From JANMDS01 sp031430575 (lineage in GTDB: Bacteria; Pseudomonadota; Gammaproteobacteria; Burkholderiales; Casimicrobiaceae), in the NCBI GenBank assembly GCA_031430575.1, contig JANPBT010000004.1, forward strand, positions 1 to 64,000: a stretch of DNA of 64,000 nucleotides. The letters are read 5' to 3'. Positions 1-8,335 of this stretch are shown piece by piece. Below the pieces are notes generated by a model. That model was not told the DNA's origin and searched no databases. It saw only the letters and a list, made by a program, of their open reading frames with translations. Made by a program: the position numbers and the translations under genes. Each line of letters begins with the position of its first letter. The stretch's first letter is position 1.

Positions 1-100
1 TTTTTTTTTTTTTTTTTTTATTTACAAATATTTAAATATCCCGGGGGCTCTTTTCGCCAAAAAAACCCGTTTTTTTCCCCCAACCCCCCGCCGCAGGTAT
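1..100. other. Low-complexity contig edge
   Basis: The window opens with about 19 T residues, followed by homopolymer runs of C, G, A and T, ending in a degenerate copy of the dispersed repeat (CCGCCGCAGGTAT, 88-100). The run pattern looks like a low-quality contig end, not biology. No gene was seen here. Confidence 0.5.
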
Positions 101-125
101 GAATCGATAAAGCGCAGGAATGAAA

Positions 126-629
126 TTACAGTTTTGCCAAAATCGCGTCGCCCGAGGAGACTTCAAATTTCCCCGGTGCTTCCTTGGCAATATGCGTGAC
201 CACGCCGTTGTCCACAATCATCGCGAAACGGTCGCAACGTACGCCCATGCCGCGCGCAACTAAATCGAGCTCTAAGCCCAGCGCTTTGGTAAATGCGCCG
301 CTGCCATCACCGACCATGCGAATTTTGCCGTCCGTGCCTTGCGAGCGGCCCCATGCGCCCATCACGAAACCATCGTTGACGGACATGCAAAATACCTCAG
401 CCACGCCTTTGGCTTTCATGGCGTCCAAATTTTTCAAATAGCTTGGTACGTGTTGGGCTGAGCAGGTTGGCGTATAAGCGCCGGGCAAACCAAAAATCAC
501 AATCTTGCGGCCTGCAGCGGCAGCGGCTATATCCACCGGGGTCGGTGGCAATGGGCAGTTTTTGCCGTCGTCGTAGCCGACCGATTCGTGCAACGTTGCG
601 GCAGGTAATTTCTCTCCAGCTTGAATCAT
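126..629 (-). CDS. Peroxiredoxin, Prx5/redoxin type
   Basis: A thiol peroxidase of the AhpC/TSA superfamily, Prx5 type, that reduces hydrogen and alkyl peroxides in the cytoplasm. The signature PGAYTPTCS places the peroxidatic Cys at about residue 56. The 167-residue length fits the short Prx5 class. The ATG at 629 is chosen because AAGGAG lies just upstream and because the longer frame adds 40 residues foreign to the family. It is divergent from hisN, with about 50 bp between starts. Other cysteines (about residue 25 and in VFCMS) could be resolving residues. The reductant partner cannot be told from sequence. Confidence 0.9.
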   Translation of the reverse strand: MIQAGEKLPAATLHESVGYDDGKNCPLPPTPVDIAAAAAGRKIVIFGLPGAYTPTCSAQHVPSYLKNLDAMKAKGVAEVFCMSVNDGFVMGAWGRSQGTDGKIRMVGDGSGAFTKALGLELDLVARGMGVRCDRFAMIVDNGVVTHIAKEAPGKFEVSSGDAILAKL

Positions 630-682
630 TTGATGCTCCTTACAATAGTGCGATGAATAACCCTCAATCATAAGCCATATCG

Positions 683-1459
683 ATGCCCGATCCGTCCTCC
701 TTTCTCGCTGCCGCGCACGATTTAGCGAATATCGCCCGCCCGATTGCAAAAAAATATTTCCGCCAGCCGATTGTGGTGGAGCGCAAGGGCGATGCTTCGC
801 CTGTCACGGTGGCCGATCAAGAGATTGAGGCCGCGATGGTGCAATACCTGCGGCGCAGTTTCCCCGACCACGGCATTTTTGGTGAAGAGCATGGCAGCGT
901 AAATGCGGGCGCAGAATGGGTTTGGGTGCTCGATCCGATTGATGGCACAAAGAGTTTCATCACCGGGCGCGCAACGTTTGGCACGCTCATTGCGCTCGCC
1001 CATCGCGGCAAGCCCGTGCTCGGAATCATCGATCAGCCCATTACCGACGAGCGCTGGGTCGGCTGCGCCGGACGGCCCACAACGTTTAATGACAAACCCT
1101 GCAAAGTGCGCACGCCAGTCGCGCTAAATGAAGCCATCGCCGCCACTACGACGCCCGCGCAATGGAGGCAAGATTGGCCCGCACACCAAGCGCTCGCGGC
1201 GAACGCTAAATCGATGATTTACGGTGGCGATTGCTATAGCTACGGCATGTTGGCGCTCGGCTTCGTTGATCTCATCGCCGAAGCGCAATTAAAGCCCTAC
1301 GACTTTATGGCGCTCGTGCCGATCGTTCAGGGCGCGGGCGGAGCGATGACCGATTGGGCAGGTGCGGAATTAACGATGGCTTCCCAGGGCAAAGTGCTTG
1401 CGGCAACGAACGCAAGGTTGCTAGCAGAAACGGTAAAGCTGATTCAAGCCGGTCGCTAA
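683..1459 (+). CDS. hisN: Histidinol-phosphatase, inositol monophosphatase type
   Basis: A metal-dependent phosphatase of the inositol monophosphatase fold, 258 residues. GEEHG (about 67-71) and WVLDPIDGTKSF (about 81-92) supply the metal ligands, and the C-terminal YDFMALVPIVQGAGG is the third family motif. The stretch GKPVLGIIDQP...WVGCAGRPTTF resembles HisN-type histidinol phosphatases more than CysQ or SuhB. It would perform the penultimate step of histidine synthesis. It stands outside any visible his operon, as HisN often does. The substrate is inferred from family resemblance only. Confidence 0.8.
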   Translation: MPDPSSFLAAAHDLANIARPIAKKYFRQPIVVERKGDASPVTVADQEIEAAMVQYLRRSFPDHGIFGEEHGSVNAGAEWVWVLDPIDGTKSFITGRATFGTLIALAHRGKPVLGIIDQPITDERWVGCAGRPTTFNDKPCKVRTPVALNEAIAATTTPAQWRQDWPAHQALAANAKSMIYGGDCYSYGMLALGFVDLIAEAQLKPYDFMALVPIVQGAGGAMTDWAGAELTMASQGKVLAATNARLLAETVKLIQAGR

Positions 1460-1475
1460 TTGCTCTTAAACCGCC

Positions 1476-1494
1476 AAATCTGCGCCGCAGGTAT
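1476..1494. repeat. Dispersed CTGCGSCGCAG repeat, single copy
   Basis: AAATCTGCGCCGCAGGTAT lies between the convergent ends of hisN and the flavin reductase-like gene. Reverse orientation, core 1480-1490. Confidence 0.85.
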
Positions 1495-1509
1495 CCGCTG
1501 GTGACCTGC

Positions 1510-2175
1510 CTATTTCGTGCGCGCCGCCGAGCCTTCGAGCCCGCCGAGTAATTCCACGTTATTGCCCGGAATCACCATCTGAAAAATCGACTCGATGCTG
1601 GTGTAGTCGTAATAGCCCAAGCGCGCGATCGGGCGTATTTTCAGCACATCGACTAAGCCTTCAGGCGTGAGCACTTCATCGGCGATATGGATCATCACCA
1701 CTTTGCCAAAGACGACATCAACGGGCCCCATCAAGCCTTCGCCCGGAAAGCGAACGGAGTTGAGATATTTGCACTCAAACTGAATCGGCGACGCGGCCAC
1801 GCGCGGCGGCGTAACCAAAAGCGACGGCGCTTTTGCCAAGCCCGCCCGGCCGAATTCATCAACCTCGGGCGGTAATTCCTCAGCAGAAATATTCACCGCT
1901 TCGCGCAGCGCGTAAGTTGCCATGTTCCAGACAAATTCGCCAGTGGCCTCAGCATTACGCACAGAGTCTTTGCGATGCCCGCGGGTATCTTGATTGGCGG
2001 CAAACATCACAATCGGCGGATTAAACGTCACGTTTTGAAATTGGCTATATGGCGCAAGATTGGCGATGCCCGACCGATCAAGCGTAGAAATCCAGCCAAT
2101 CGGGCGTGGGATCACGCATGACTTAAACGGATCGTGCGGCAAATTGTGTGGCGTAATTCCGGGCTGATAGTGCAT
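1510..2175 (-). CDS. Flavin reductase-like, FMN-binding split-barrel protein
   Basis: 221 residues with the flavin reductase-like fold: SCVIPRPIGWISTLD near residues 19-33, then LAPYSQFQNVTFNPP, FVWNMAT and the closing RLGYYDY. Such proteins bind FMN and either supply reduced flavin to a monooxygenase or act as flavoredoxins. No partner oxygenase is adjacent, so its substrate is unknown. It converges on hisN, with one dispersed repeat in between. Confidence 0.8.
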   Translation of the reverse strand: MHYQPGITPHNLPHDPFKSCVIPRPIGWISTLDRSGIANLAPYSQFQNVTFNPPIVMFAANQDTRGHRKDSVRNAEATGEFVWNMATYALREAVNISAEELPPEVDEFGRAGLAKAPSLLVTPPRVAASPIQFECKYLNSVRFPGEGLMGPVDVVFGKVVMIHIADEVLTPEGLVDVLKIRPIARLGYYDYTSIESIFQMVIPGNNVELLGGLEGSAARTK

Positions 2176-2886
2176 CTGAGCGCGCCTAAGGTCAAATTAT
2201 TACTAATCGCATTTTGCACAACGACGCGATGAATTGATGAATTTGGAGCGCAATAAAGGAATGATTCTCGGAATACGTTTCACGTCTTAGAGATATGGAC
2301 GCTTCCCTGATTGCAAGTCAATTGTGAGGCGGTTGTTAGATACGTCTCCAAGTAACAATATGCTCTTAAAAAACGTGCGCAGGCTTCCGAAGAGGTTACA
2401 CAATCGTCTGTTTACTGCAAGCGAAAATGTGGGTAACCACCCGCGATTTATGCCTCCCCAAACAAGCTGGCTTGCCGCGCATCGGGCTTACGCGAAAGTT
2501 TTGGCTCCCGCCCGGTTATGCGCAGACCACTCTTCCTGCTGCCATGCTTTTCCATCCCATCGCACGCTTGCGATTTCACGGCGTCGCTCTTCCTCAGCAG
2601 GCCAAATTGCGCGCGGGCTAAACGGTAGGTGAGACCCATTCGACAATTGGCAGCGGATAGTCCACACCCAAGCGCACTTCGTATTGCGCTTGCTGCAACA
2701 CGCTTAGCCCCCACTGCGTAAAAAATTACACAGTGGGTACCTTGGCAAGGTCTGGACACCATTTTTTATGAGCACGCCCTCTACACCATGCTCTTGCGCT
2801 TGTTTCGTGACGTTGTAAATTCGCAGCGCGTTCAAGCGCAGTGTCAATTTCGAAAAAACTTCGTTCGACATTTTCTTTTTTTTTAA
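2176..2886. other. No supported gene; possible coding debris
   Basis: About 710 bp without a convincing gene. Short minus-strand frames give peptides such as GVDYPLPIVEWVSPTV and MSNEVFSKLTLRLNALRIY, broken by stops and a frame change. I recognise no family. With the adjoining RHS and IS3 fragments this looks like decayed accessory DNA. Confidence 0.4.
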
Positions 2887-3384
2887 CTCGGGCGACTCAG
2901 CAGCCCCGCTACCGGCCTTGCCATCTCGCAGGCCAACGCCACCAATCTATCTGGCGCGAACACGGTCACCACGCTGCTCATCAAAGACCATCTGGGCTCA
3001 GCGGTAGCCGAATTCGTCTTAACCTCCGCCACCACGGGTAATCTCGCCGTCCACGGCTTTGGCCCGTGGGGCAACGCCCGCAACGCCGCTAACCCGCTGG
3101 CGCAGGGGCAGCGCGGGTTCACCGGGCACGAACACCTAGCCGAGCTCGGTTTGGTGCACATGAATGGGCGCATTTATGACGCCCACCTCGGGCGCTTCCT
3201 GCAAGCCGACCCGATTATCCAAGCCCCGCACAACGCGCAGAACCACAATCGCTACAGCTATGTGATGAACAACCCGCTTTCTTACTCCGATCCGAGTGGG
3301 TTTAGCTGGTGGACGCGGATTAGAGATAGATTTATCCGCCCGCTCCTCGGCCAAGTCATTGGCAACTATGAACCTAGCCATTTT
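2887..3384 (+). pseudogene. RHS-repeat core domain fragment
   Basis: The frame opens straight after a stop at 2884-2886 with no start codon. It encodes the RHS-associated core: DHLGSAVAEF, GFTGHEHLAELGLVHMNGR, then RIYDAHLGRFLQADPI and NRYSYVMNNPLSYSDPSGF. In intact RHS proteins this core precedes a variable C-terminal toxin. Here the large N-terminal repeat region is missing, and the 3' side runs directly into an IS3-type transposase remnant. It is read as a remnant disrupted by the IS. An immunity gene was looked for and not seen. Confidence 0.8.
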
Positions 3385-3385
3385 T

Positions 3386-4159
3386 TTAGACAGAAGCGCC
3401 CTCTGAAGCTTGATGATACAGGCGTTCATAGTCGGCTGGGGATACCCAGCCGTTGGTCGAGTGCCTGCGAACTCGGTTGTAATAGCCCTCGATGTACTCA
3501 AATACGATCGCTCGGGTTTGCTCTCGATCGCTTAGCGGCTTGCCGTAAATCTCTTCTTTTTTCAGCGTCGCAAAGAAGCTCTCAGCCACTGCATTATCCC
3601 AGCAGTTTCCCCTACGGCTCATGCTTTGGATGAGCGCATTTTTGTCGATGAGCGCGACAAAGTTGTCTGCGCAGTACTGTGAGCCTCGATCCGTATGAAT
3701 CATGACCCCCTTGGGGTTACCTCGTGTCAGTAATGCCGCCTGCAACGCATCAATCACCAACGCTTGGTCAATGCGCTCGCTCATCTGCCAGCCCACCACC
3801 AAACGGCTGTGCAAATCGATGAACACTGCCAAGTAAAGCCAGACTTGAGTGGTGCGCAGGTAGGTGATATCGCCGACCCAAACCTGATTGGGTCGATTGA
3901 CCGTAAATTGCCGATTCAATAAATTCTGCGCCACCGGTAAGCGATGCTTTGAATCGGTGGTGCTGACAAACTTTTTGCTGTAGCGTGCGCGCAATCCCAG
4001 CCGCTGCATGCGCCGCCCGACCGTGCGGGTGCTGACCCGATAGCCTAGGCTGCGAACAATGGCGCAAAGCGCTGGCGCTCCCGTACGCGCACTGCTCGCG
4101 CGGTGGTGTTGGGCGATGCGCTGGTTCAGTACGCAGCTGCGCTGCGGCCCGGAGAGCTG
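3386..4159 (-). pseudogene. IS3-family transposase OrfB, 5'-truncated
   Basis: Integrase-core transposase. DITYL, HTDRGSQY and NAVAESFFATLKKE give the DDE triad, and YIEGYYNRVRRH is the usual IS3 end. An intact reading from the ATG at 4009 gives 207 residues, but homology continues upstream in the same frame (LNQRIAQHHRASS, then LGYRVSTRTVGRRMQRL) to about 4159, where it meets a short direct repeat. OrfA is absent and no matched terminal inverted repeats were seen, so the element is probably inactive. Its 3' end abuts the RHS fragment, and it probably interrupted that gene. Confidence 0.75.
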
Positions 4160-4955
4160 GGGTCAGGTCTTGCTTTATAGCATTTAGTCGGGTATGATTC
4201 AAAGATGTCCTGTTCTCCAGCAACAGGAGATGCACCACGTTCCAATCGCTTTCTACAGAGCTTGGAGTCAGGTCTCAGAGCTTGGGGTCAGGTCTTGCTT
4301 TATAGCATTTAGTCGGGTATGATTCAACCGGGAATTCGGGGTAAGGTCTCGTAATAGTGCATTTCTACCTAATACCTGCGGCGCAAAACAGTCCTTTTCC
4401 TGGCTGACCCTGCCTCGATTCCACGTACACCAAATATTTGATAATTTGGGTATGAAAGGGAAATGAATATGGCAAGGAAAAAAGGGATAGCGAACCGCCG
4501 GTACACGCGAGAGCTTGGGGTCATCTGAGAGCTTGGGGTCAGGTCTTGTAATAGTGCATTTCCGGCGAAATACCCGCGGCGCAAATCAGCCACTTTCGTG
4601 GCAATATCTCCTAAAAACAAGCCATTCTGCCGGCTTGGGGTTACGGCTTGGAGTCAGGTCTTGCAATAGTACATTTTCAATCAAATACCTGCGAAGAAAA
4701 ACAACGCGCAAAATAGCCCTTCTCTCGGCATATTTCCTAAAAACGAGCCATTCTGCGCCTCAGGTATGAAGCCTGAAACGCAAAGCTTTGCCCATGCGCA
4801 GCAGAACTATCACGCAACGCGCGTAAGACGTAATCCGTAGGGCAGCAACAAGCGAAGCGCATTGCGCCGGACGACGGTACAACGATCAAATACCTGCGGC
4901 GCAAAATGCTCCTTTTCCGGCGAATTCCCTAAAAATAAACCCTCTGCACCGCAGG
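4157..4955. repeat. Mosaic of IS-end copies and dispersed-repeat variants
   Basis: No gene is seen in this ~800 bp. A 47-bp near-identical direct repeat (GGGGTCAGGTCTTGCTTTAT..., 4157-4203 and 4281-4327) is followed by related units at about 4341, 4536 and 4653 with GTCAGGTCT..AATAGTGCATTT. Each is followed by a variant of the dispersed repeat (4376, 4574, about 4685, 4894) and, in three, by CCTAAAAA..AAGCC and an inverted variant (4753, 4944). GGTCAGGTCT is also the end of the IS4-type element near 57.4-59.2 kb, so these are probably IS-end footprints mixed with repeat pairs. Confidence 0.65.
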
Positions 4956-4980
4956 TAGTTATGATCGTGGCCATTGGCCA

Positions 4981-5397
4981 ATGATTCAAAATGATGCGAT
5001 GGCGATTTCCATTTCCGAAACTGAAATTACATTTACGGCTGTGCGTGCGCAAGGCGCAGGTGGGCAAAACGTTAATAAAGTTTCGTCCGCAATTCACCTG
5101 CGTTTCGATGTCCACGCGTCCAGCCTACCAGCGCCGGTAAAAGCCCGGCTGCTTGCGCTGGGCGATACCCGCGTGACCGATGACGGCGTTGTCGTCATTA
5201 AAGCCCAAACCGAGCGCACGCAAGAGGCCAATAAGCGCGAAGCCATCGCCCGATTGCAAGATTTAGTGAAAAGTGTGGCCACCGCGCCGCGCACGCGCCA
5301 TGCAACCAAGCCGACCTTCGGCTCAAAAATGCGCCGTTTAGACAGCAAAGCTGCGACCGGGCGCAATAAAGCCCTGCGCGGAAAGGTCAGTGCGTAA
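4981..5397 (+). CDS. arfB: Ribosome rescue peptidyl-tRNA hydrolase ArfB
   Basis: Class-I release-factor-like protein of 138 residues. The catalytic GGQ sits in RAQGAGGQNVNK (GGQ about residues 27-29), followed by VSSAIHLRFD as in ArfB/YaeJ/ICT1. The C-terminus is basic (KPTFGSKMRRLDSK...), as expected for the tail that enters the empty mRNA channel of stalled ribosomes. It lacks the codon-recognition domain of RF1/RF2. An ATG at 4999 (MAISISE) is an equally plausible start, since neither has a clear Shine-Dalgarno sequence. An inverted repeat pair follows the stop. Confidence 0.88.
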   Translation: MIQNDAMAISISETEITFTAVRAQGAGGQNVNKVSSAIHLRFDVHASSLPAPVKARLLALGDTRVTDDGVVVIKAQTERTQEANKREAIARLQDLVKSVATAPRTRHATKPTFGSKMRRLDSKAATGRNKALRGKVSA

Positions 5398-5408
5398 ATT
5401 TTTAAGCC

Positions 5409-5490
5409 TACCTGCGGCGCAGATTGGGGCACTGAGAGCTAGTTTTCGATGCCAAAACATCAGAAAACGGCTCAATCTGCGCCGCAGGTA
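5409..5490. repeat. Dispersed repeat, inverted pair
   Basis: TACCTGCGGCGCAGATT (5409-5425) faces AATCTGCGCCGCAGGTA (5474-5490) across about 48 bp, just after arfB and before the atp promoter. It could fold into a long stem, but no U-run follows. Confidence 0.85.
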
Positions 5491-5550
5491 CGAACAACAT
5501 GCTGCCGGAATGCGCGCTATGCCGTTCCAGCATAAATACAGCCTGTCGCA

Positions 5551-5580
5551 TTGACCCGGCGCGCACGAACCCGTTACAAT
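5551..5580 (+). promoter_or_regulatory. Sigma-70 promoter of the atp operon
   Basis: TTGACC (5551-5556) and TACAAT (5575-5580) are separated by 18 bp, about 70 bp upstream of the first start codon of the ATP synthase operon. Sequence match only. Confidence 0.6.
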
Positions 5581-5648
5581 CCGCAGGCTTTCACGGTCTC
5601 GCTTGGGGTTTTCCCGCGCATTACTCATGAAAATCTCAGCGAACGATA

Positions 5649-6038
5649 GTGCAAACGGTAATGCAAAACACGCGTCCGCTCTCGAGCGCCCCCATTTTGA
5701 AAGTTGTGAAATGGCAGGCCATCGCGATAGTTTTCTTTGTCGCGATTTCGGGATCATGGTCGGGTTTGCATGGCGGGGTCTCGGCGCTGATCGGCGGGTT
5801 GGTAAATGTCTGCGCGGTCGTGGTGTATTGGTTCGTAGCAAATATCGGGTTGAAATCAGCGCGTGGTTCAGGGCTTTGGCCTTTGCTGCGGGCAGAAATT
5901 GTGAAGCTGGTCGTCATCGCTGCGCAGGTTGCGCTGATTTTTAAGATGTACGCCGCTTTAGTAGTTCCAGCATTTTTCGTCACGTTTCTCATTACGCTGC
6001 TTTTATGGCGCGTAGCGTTTGGTGTGAAAACAGATTGA
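5649..6038 (+). CDS. atpI: ATP synthase subunit I (AtpI)
   Basis: 129 residues with four predicted membrane segments (about 22-40, 44-62, 77-97, 100-122). First gene of the ATP synthase operon, where AtpI-type proteins help assemble the c-ring or Mg2+ supply in related bacteria. Sequence conservation is low in this family, so the assignment rests on size, topology and position 34 bp before atpB. The start is GTG 5649 or ATG 5661. Confidence 0.8.
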   Translation: MQTVMQNTRPLSSAPILKVVKWQAIAIVFFVAISGSWSGLHGGVSALIGGLVNVCAVVVYWFVANIGLKSARGSGLWPLLRAEIVKLVVIAAQVALIFKMYAALVVPAFFVTFLITLLLWRVAFGVKTD

Positions 6039-6071
6039 TTGCAGTGGTTTAGCGTAGGTTAAGAGAGAAAC

Positions 6072-6899
6072 ATGGCAGACGGCGCGAAAGGGTATTCAGG
6101 TCCGGGCGAATATATCGACCACCACCTGAGCAACCTCAAAGTTTCTACCGGCGAAGGCGGGTTTTGGAACGTTCACTTAGATACCGTGATAACCGCATGG
6201 GTGCTCGGTGCCATCGTGTTCGGCCTTTTGTTCATGATTTCGCGCAAAGCGACGGCAAGTGGCGTGCCATCAAAAGGGCAGACTTTTTTCGAGCTACTGT
6301 ACGATTTCGTTGACGGCCAAGTTAAAGAAATTTTTCACGGCGATCGTAAATTAGTTACCAGTATCTGCATGACCGTTTTCGTGTGGATTTTGCTCATGAA
6401 CTCGATGAAGTTTTTGCCCGTAGACTGGATCGCGGAAGGCCTAAAACTCGTTGGAATTAAATATTGGAAGCCGGTCGCGACCGCCGACATCAATACCACC
6501 CTAGCCTTAGCGCTGTCTGTAATTGGCTTGGTTATCGTATTCAGCGTGAAATTCAAGGGCATCGGCGGCTACATTCACGAGCTTTTCTGCACCCCGTTTC
6601 ACGGCTCTGGCCCGATCAGCACGATCATTCTCGCCCCGGCCAATTTCTTGTTTCAGCTCATTGAGTTGATCTCTAAGCCGCTTTCGCTCGCGCTGCGGCT
6701 TTACGGCAATATGTATGCCGGTGAGATCATCTTTTTGCTGATTGCACTCATGAGCGCGGCCGGGGTCACCGGCGTGTTTTTTGGTGGTTTATTGCATGCA
6801 GCCTGGGCAATATTCCATATTCTTGTGGTGCCATTGCAAGCGTTTATTTTCATGATGCTCACTGCTGTCTATTTGGCGATGGCAAAAGAGTCGCACTAA
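6072..6899 (+). CDS. atpB: ATP synthase Fo subunit a
   Basis: 275-residue membrane protein that forms the proton half-channels next to the c-ring. The conserved SKPLSLALRLYGNMYAGE contains the essential Arg that contacts the c-subunit carboxylate. The C-terminal helix LQAFIFMMLTAVYLAMA is typical. AGAGAGAAAC precedes the ATG. Second gene of atpIBEFHAGDC. Confidence 0.98.
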   Translation: MADGAKGYSGPGEYIDHHLSNLKVSTGEGGFWNVHLDTVITAWVLGAIVFGLLFMISRKATASGVPSKGQTFFELLYDFVDGQVKEIFHGDRKLVTSICMTVFVWILLMNSMKFLPVDWIAEGLKLVGIKYWKPVATADINTTLALALSVIGLVIVFSVKFKGIGGYIHELFCTPFHGSGPISTIILAPANFLFQLIELISKPLSLALRLYGNMYAGEIIFLLIALMSAAGVTGVFFGGLLHAAWAIFHILVVPLQAFIFMMLTAVYLAMAKESH

Positions 6900-6951
6900 T
6901 TTTTTGTTTAACTCACTCGTTTAATTTCTAAGCTCGAAAGGTAATACCAAA

Positions 6952-7236
6952 ATGGAAAAACTGATGATGTTGGCCAGCGTTCAAGGCTACACCGCAATTG
7001 CAATCGGCCTGATCGTAGGTCTTGGCGCTATCGGCGCGTGTATCGGTGTGGGCATCATGTGCTCAAAGTTTTTGGAATCATCCGCACGCCAGCCTGAGCT
7101 CATGCCGCAACTGCAAGGCAAAGTTTTCCTTTTGCTCGGCCTGATCGATGCATCGTTCATTATCGGTGTTGGTATTGCATTGTTGTTAGCATTTAACAAC
7201 CCATTGCTCAACGTTCTTAACGCTGCCGTTAAGTAA
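6952..7236 (+). CDS. atpE: ATP synthase Fo subunit c
   Basis: 94-residue helical hairpin, the proton-carrying rotor subunit. The first helix has the glycine-rich GLIVGLGAIGACIGVG, the loop is SARQPEL, and the second helix contains GLIDASF with the proton-binding Asp at about residue 66. I see no Na+-binding signature (an extra Gln/Ser/Thr set), so proton coupling is expected. Confidence 0.98.
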   Translation: MEKLMMLASVQGYTAIAIGLIVGLGAIGACIGVGIMCSKFLESSARQPELMPQLQGKVFLLLGLIDASFIIGVGIALLLAFNNPLLNVLNAAVK

Positions 7237-7283
7237 ACATTGACTGCCTCACTCTCTTTAACCAGAACTGAAAGGTCACTGTC

Positions 7284-7754
7284 ATGAATATCAACATGAC
7301 CTTGATTCTGCAGGCGATTGGCTTTTTCATTTTCATTTACTTCACCGCGAAGTTTGTGATGCCTCCGCTGGCTAATGCAATTGAAGCGCGTCGCCGCCAA
7401 ATTGCCGATGGTCTTGCGGAAGCAGAAAAAGGCAAAGCTTCGCTCGTTACCGCCCAGCGCGATGCTGATAAGGTGATTGGCGAAGCGAAAGCCAAAGCAG
7501 CAGACATCATTGCCAATGCTGAAAAGCAAGCCGTAACGCGCATTGAAGCCTCAAAAGGCGAAGCCGTTGCCGAAGGTGAGAAGCAATTAGCGGCCGCTAA
7601 ATCCGAAATGGATCAGCTCGTGTTCAAAGCGAAAGAAGGCTTGCGCAATCAAGTGGCTGACCTCGCGGTATCGGGCGCATCAAAGATTTTGCGCCGTGAA
7701 GTCAACCCGCAGGTGCATTCTGATCTGCTGAAGCAGTTGCAAGCGGAGCTGTAA
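7284..7754 (+). CDS. atpF: ATP synthase Fo subunit b
   Basis: 156 residues: one N-terminal membrane helix (about 5-25), then a long charged, Ala-rich coiled coil that forms the peripheral stalk. Length and layout are standard for the single b-type subunit. Three bases separate its stop from atpH, indicating coupled translation. Confidence 0.97.
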   Translation: MNINMTLILQAIGFFIFIYFTAKFVMPPLANAIEARRRQIADGLAEAEKGKASLVTAQRDADKVIGEAKAKAADIIANAEKQAVTRIEASKGEAVAEGEKQLAAAKSEMDQLVFKAKEGLRNQVADLAVSGASKILRREVNPQVHSDLLKQLQAEL

Positions 7755-7757
7755 AAA

Positions 7758-8306
7758 ATGGCCGAACTCGCCACTGTCGCGCGCCCCTACGCAGAAGCTG
7801 CATTTGCGCTCGCGCGCGAATCGGCTGATCCAAAGGCGGCTTTGCCAAAATGGGCTGAAATGTTGCGTGCGCTATCCAGCGTTGCGCAAGATGCCCAAAT
7901 GCAGACGGCAATTGAGAGCCCCAAGCTCTCAGCCGCACAGAAAACCGAGCTCTTCACGGGCGTTTGCGGTGATGCGCTGACCGATACCGGTCGCAAATTT
8001 ATCAGCACGGTCGTAGAGGCGGGGCGGGCGAAGTTGCTGCCCCAAATTCAGCTGCATTTTGAAGCCCTCAAAAATGCGGATGAAAACTCTGCGATTGCGG
8101 TGGTGCGCACGGCGATGCCGTTAACCGACGAGCAGCGCGCAGGATTTGCGCAAAGCTTGCAGCGCAAATTTGGTAAATCGATTCAGATTAAAGAAACCGT
8201 CGATGAGAGTCTCATCGCTGGTGCCATTATTTCAGTCGGCGATCAGGTGATCGACGGCTCTGCTAAAGGCCGACTTGCCGCGATGGCATTTGGCGTTAAA
8301 GCGTAA
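7758..8306 (+). CDS. atpH: ATP synthase F1 subunit delta
   Basis: 182 residues. The N-terminal six-helix domain begins VARPYAEAAFALA, and the C-terminal part ends with the family pattern DESLIAGAIISVGDQVIDGS. It links the b dimer to the top of F1. The start immediately follows atpF. Confidence 0.97.
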   Translation: MAELATVARPYAEAAFALARESADPKAALPKWAEMLRALSSVAQDAQMQTAIESPKLSAAQKTELFTGVCGDALTDTGRKFISTVVEAGRAKLLPQIQLHFEALKNADENSAIAVVRTAMPLTDEQRAGFAQSLQRKFGKSIQIKETVDESLIAGAIISVGDQVIDGSAKGRLAAMAFGVKA

Positions 8307-8335
8307 GACGCAGCCCCCATTTTTAGAGAATAGCC

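Noticed and set aside
2448..2762. 104-residue minus-strand ORF in the 2.2-2.9 kb gap
   Set aside because: No family recognised, high Arg/Ser/Lys content and no ribosome site. It lies amid other mobile-element debris, so it is not called as a gene.
5412..5487. Repeat pair as an ordinary Rho-independent terminator of arfB
   Set aside because: The stem is plausible, but the loop is about 50 bases and no T run follows on either strand.
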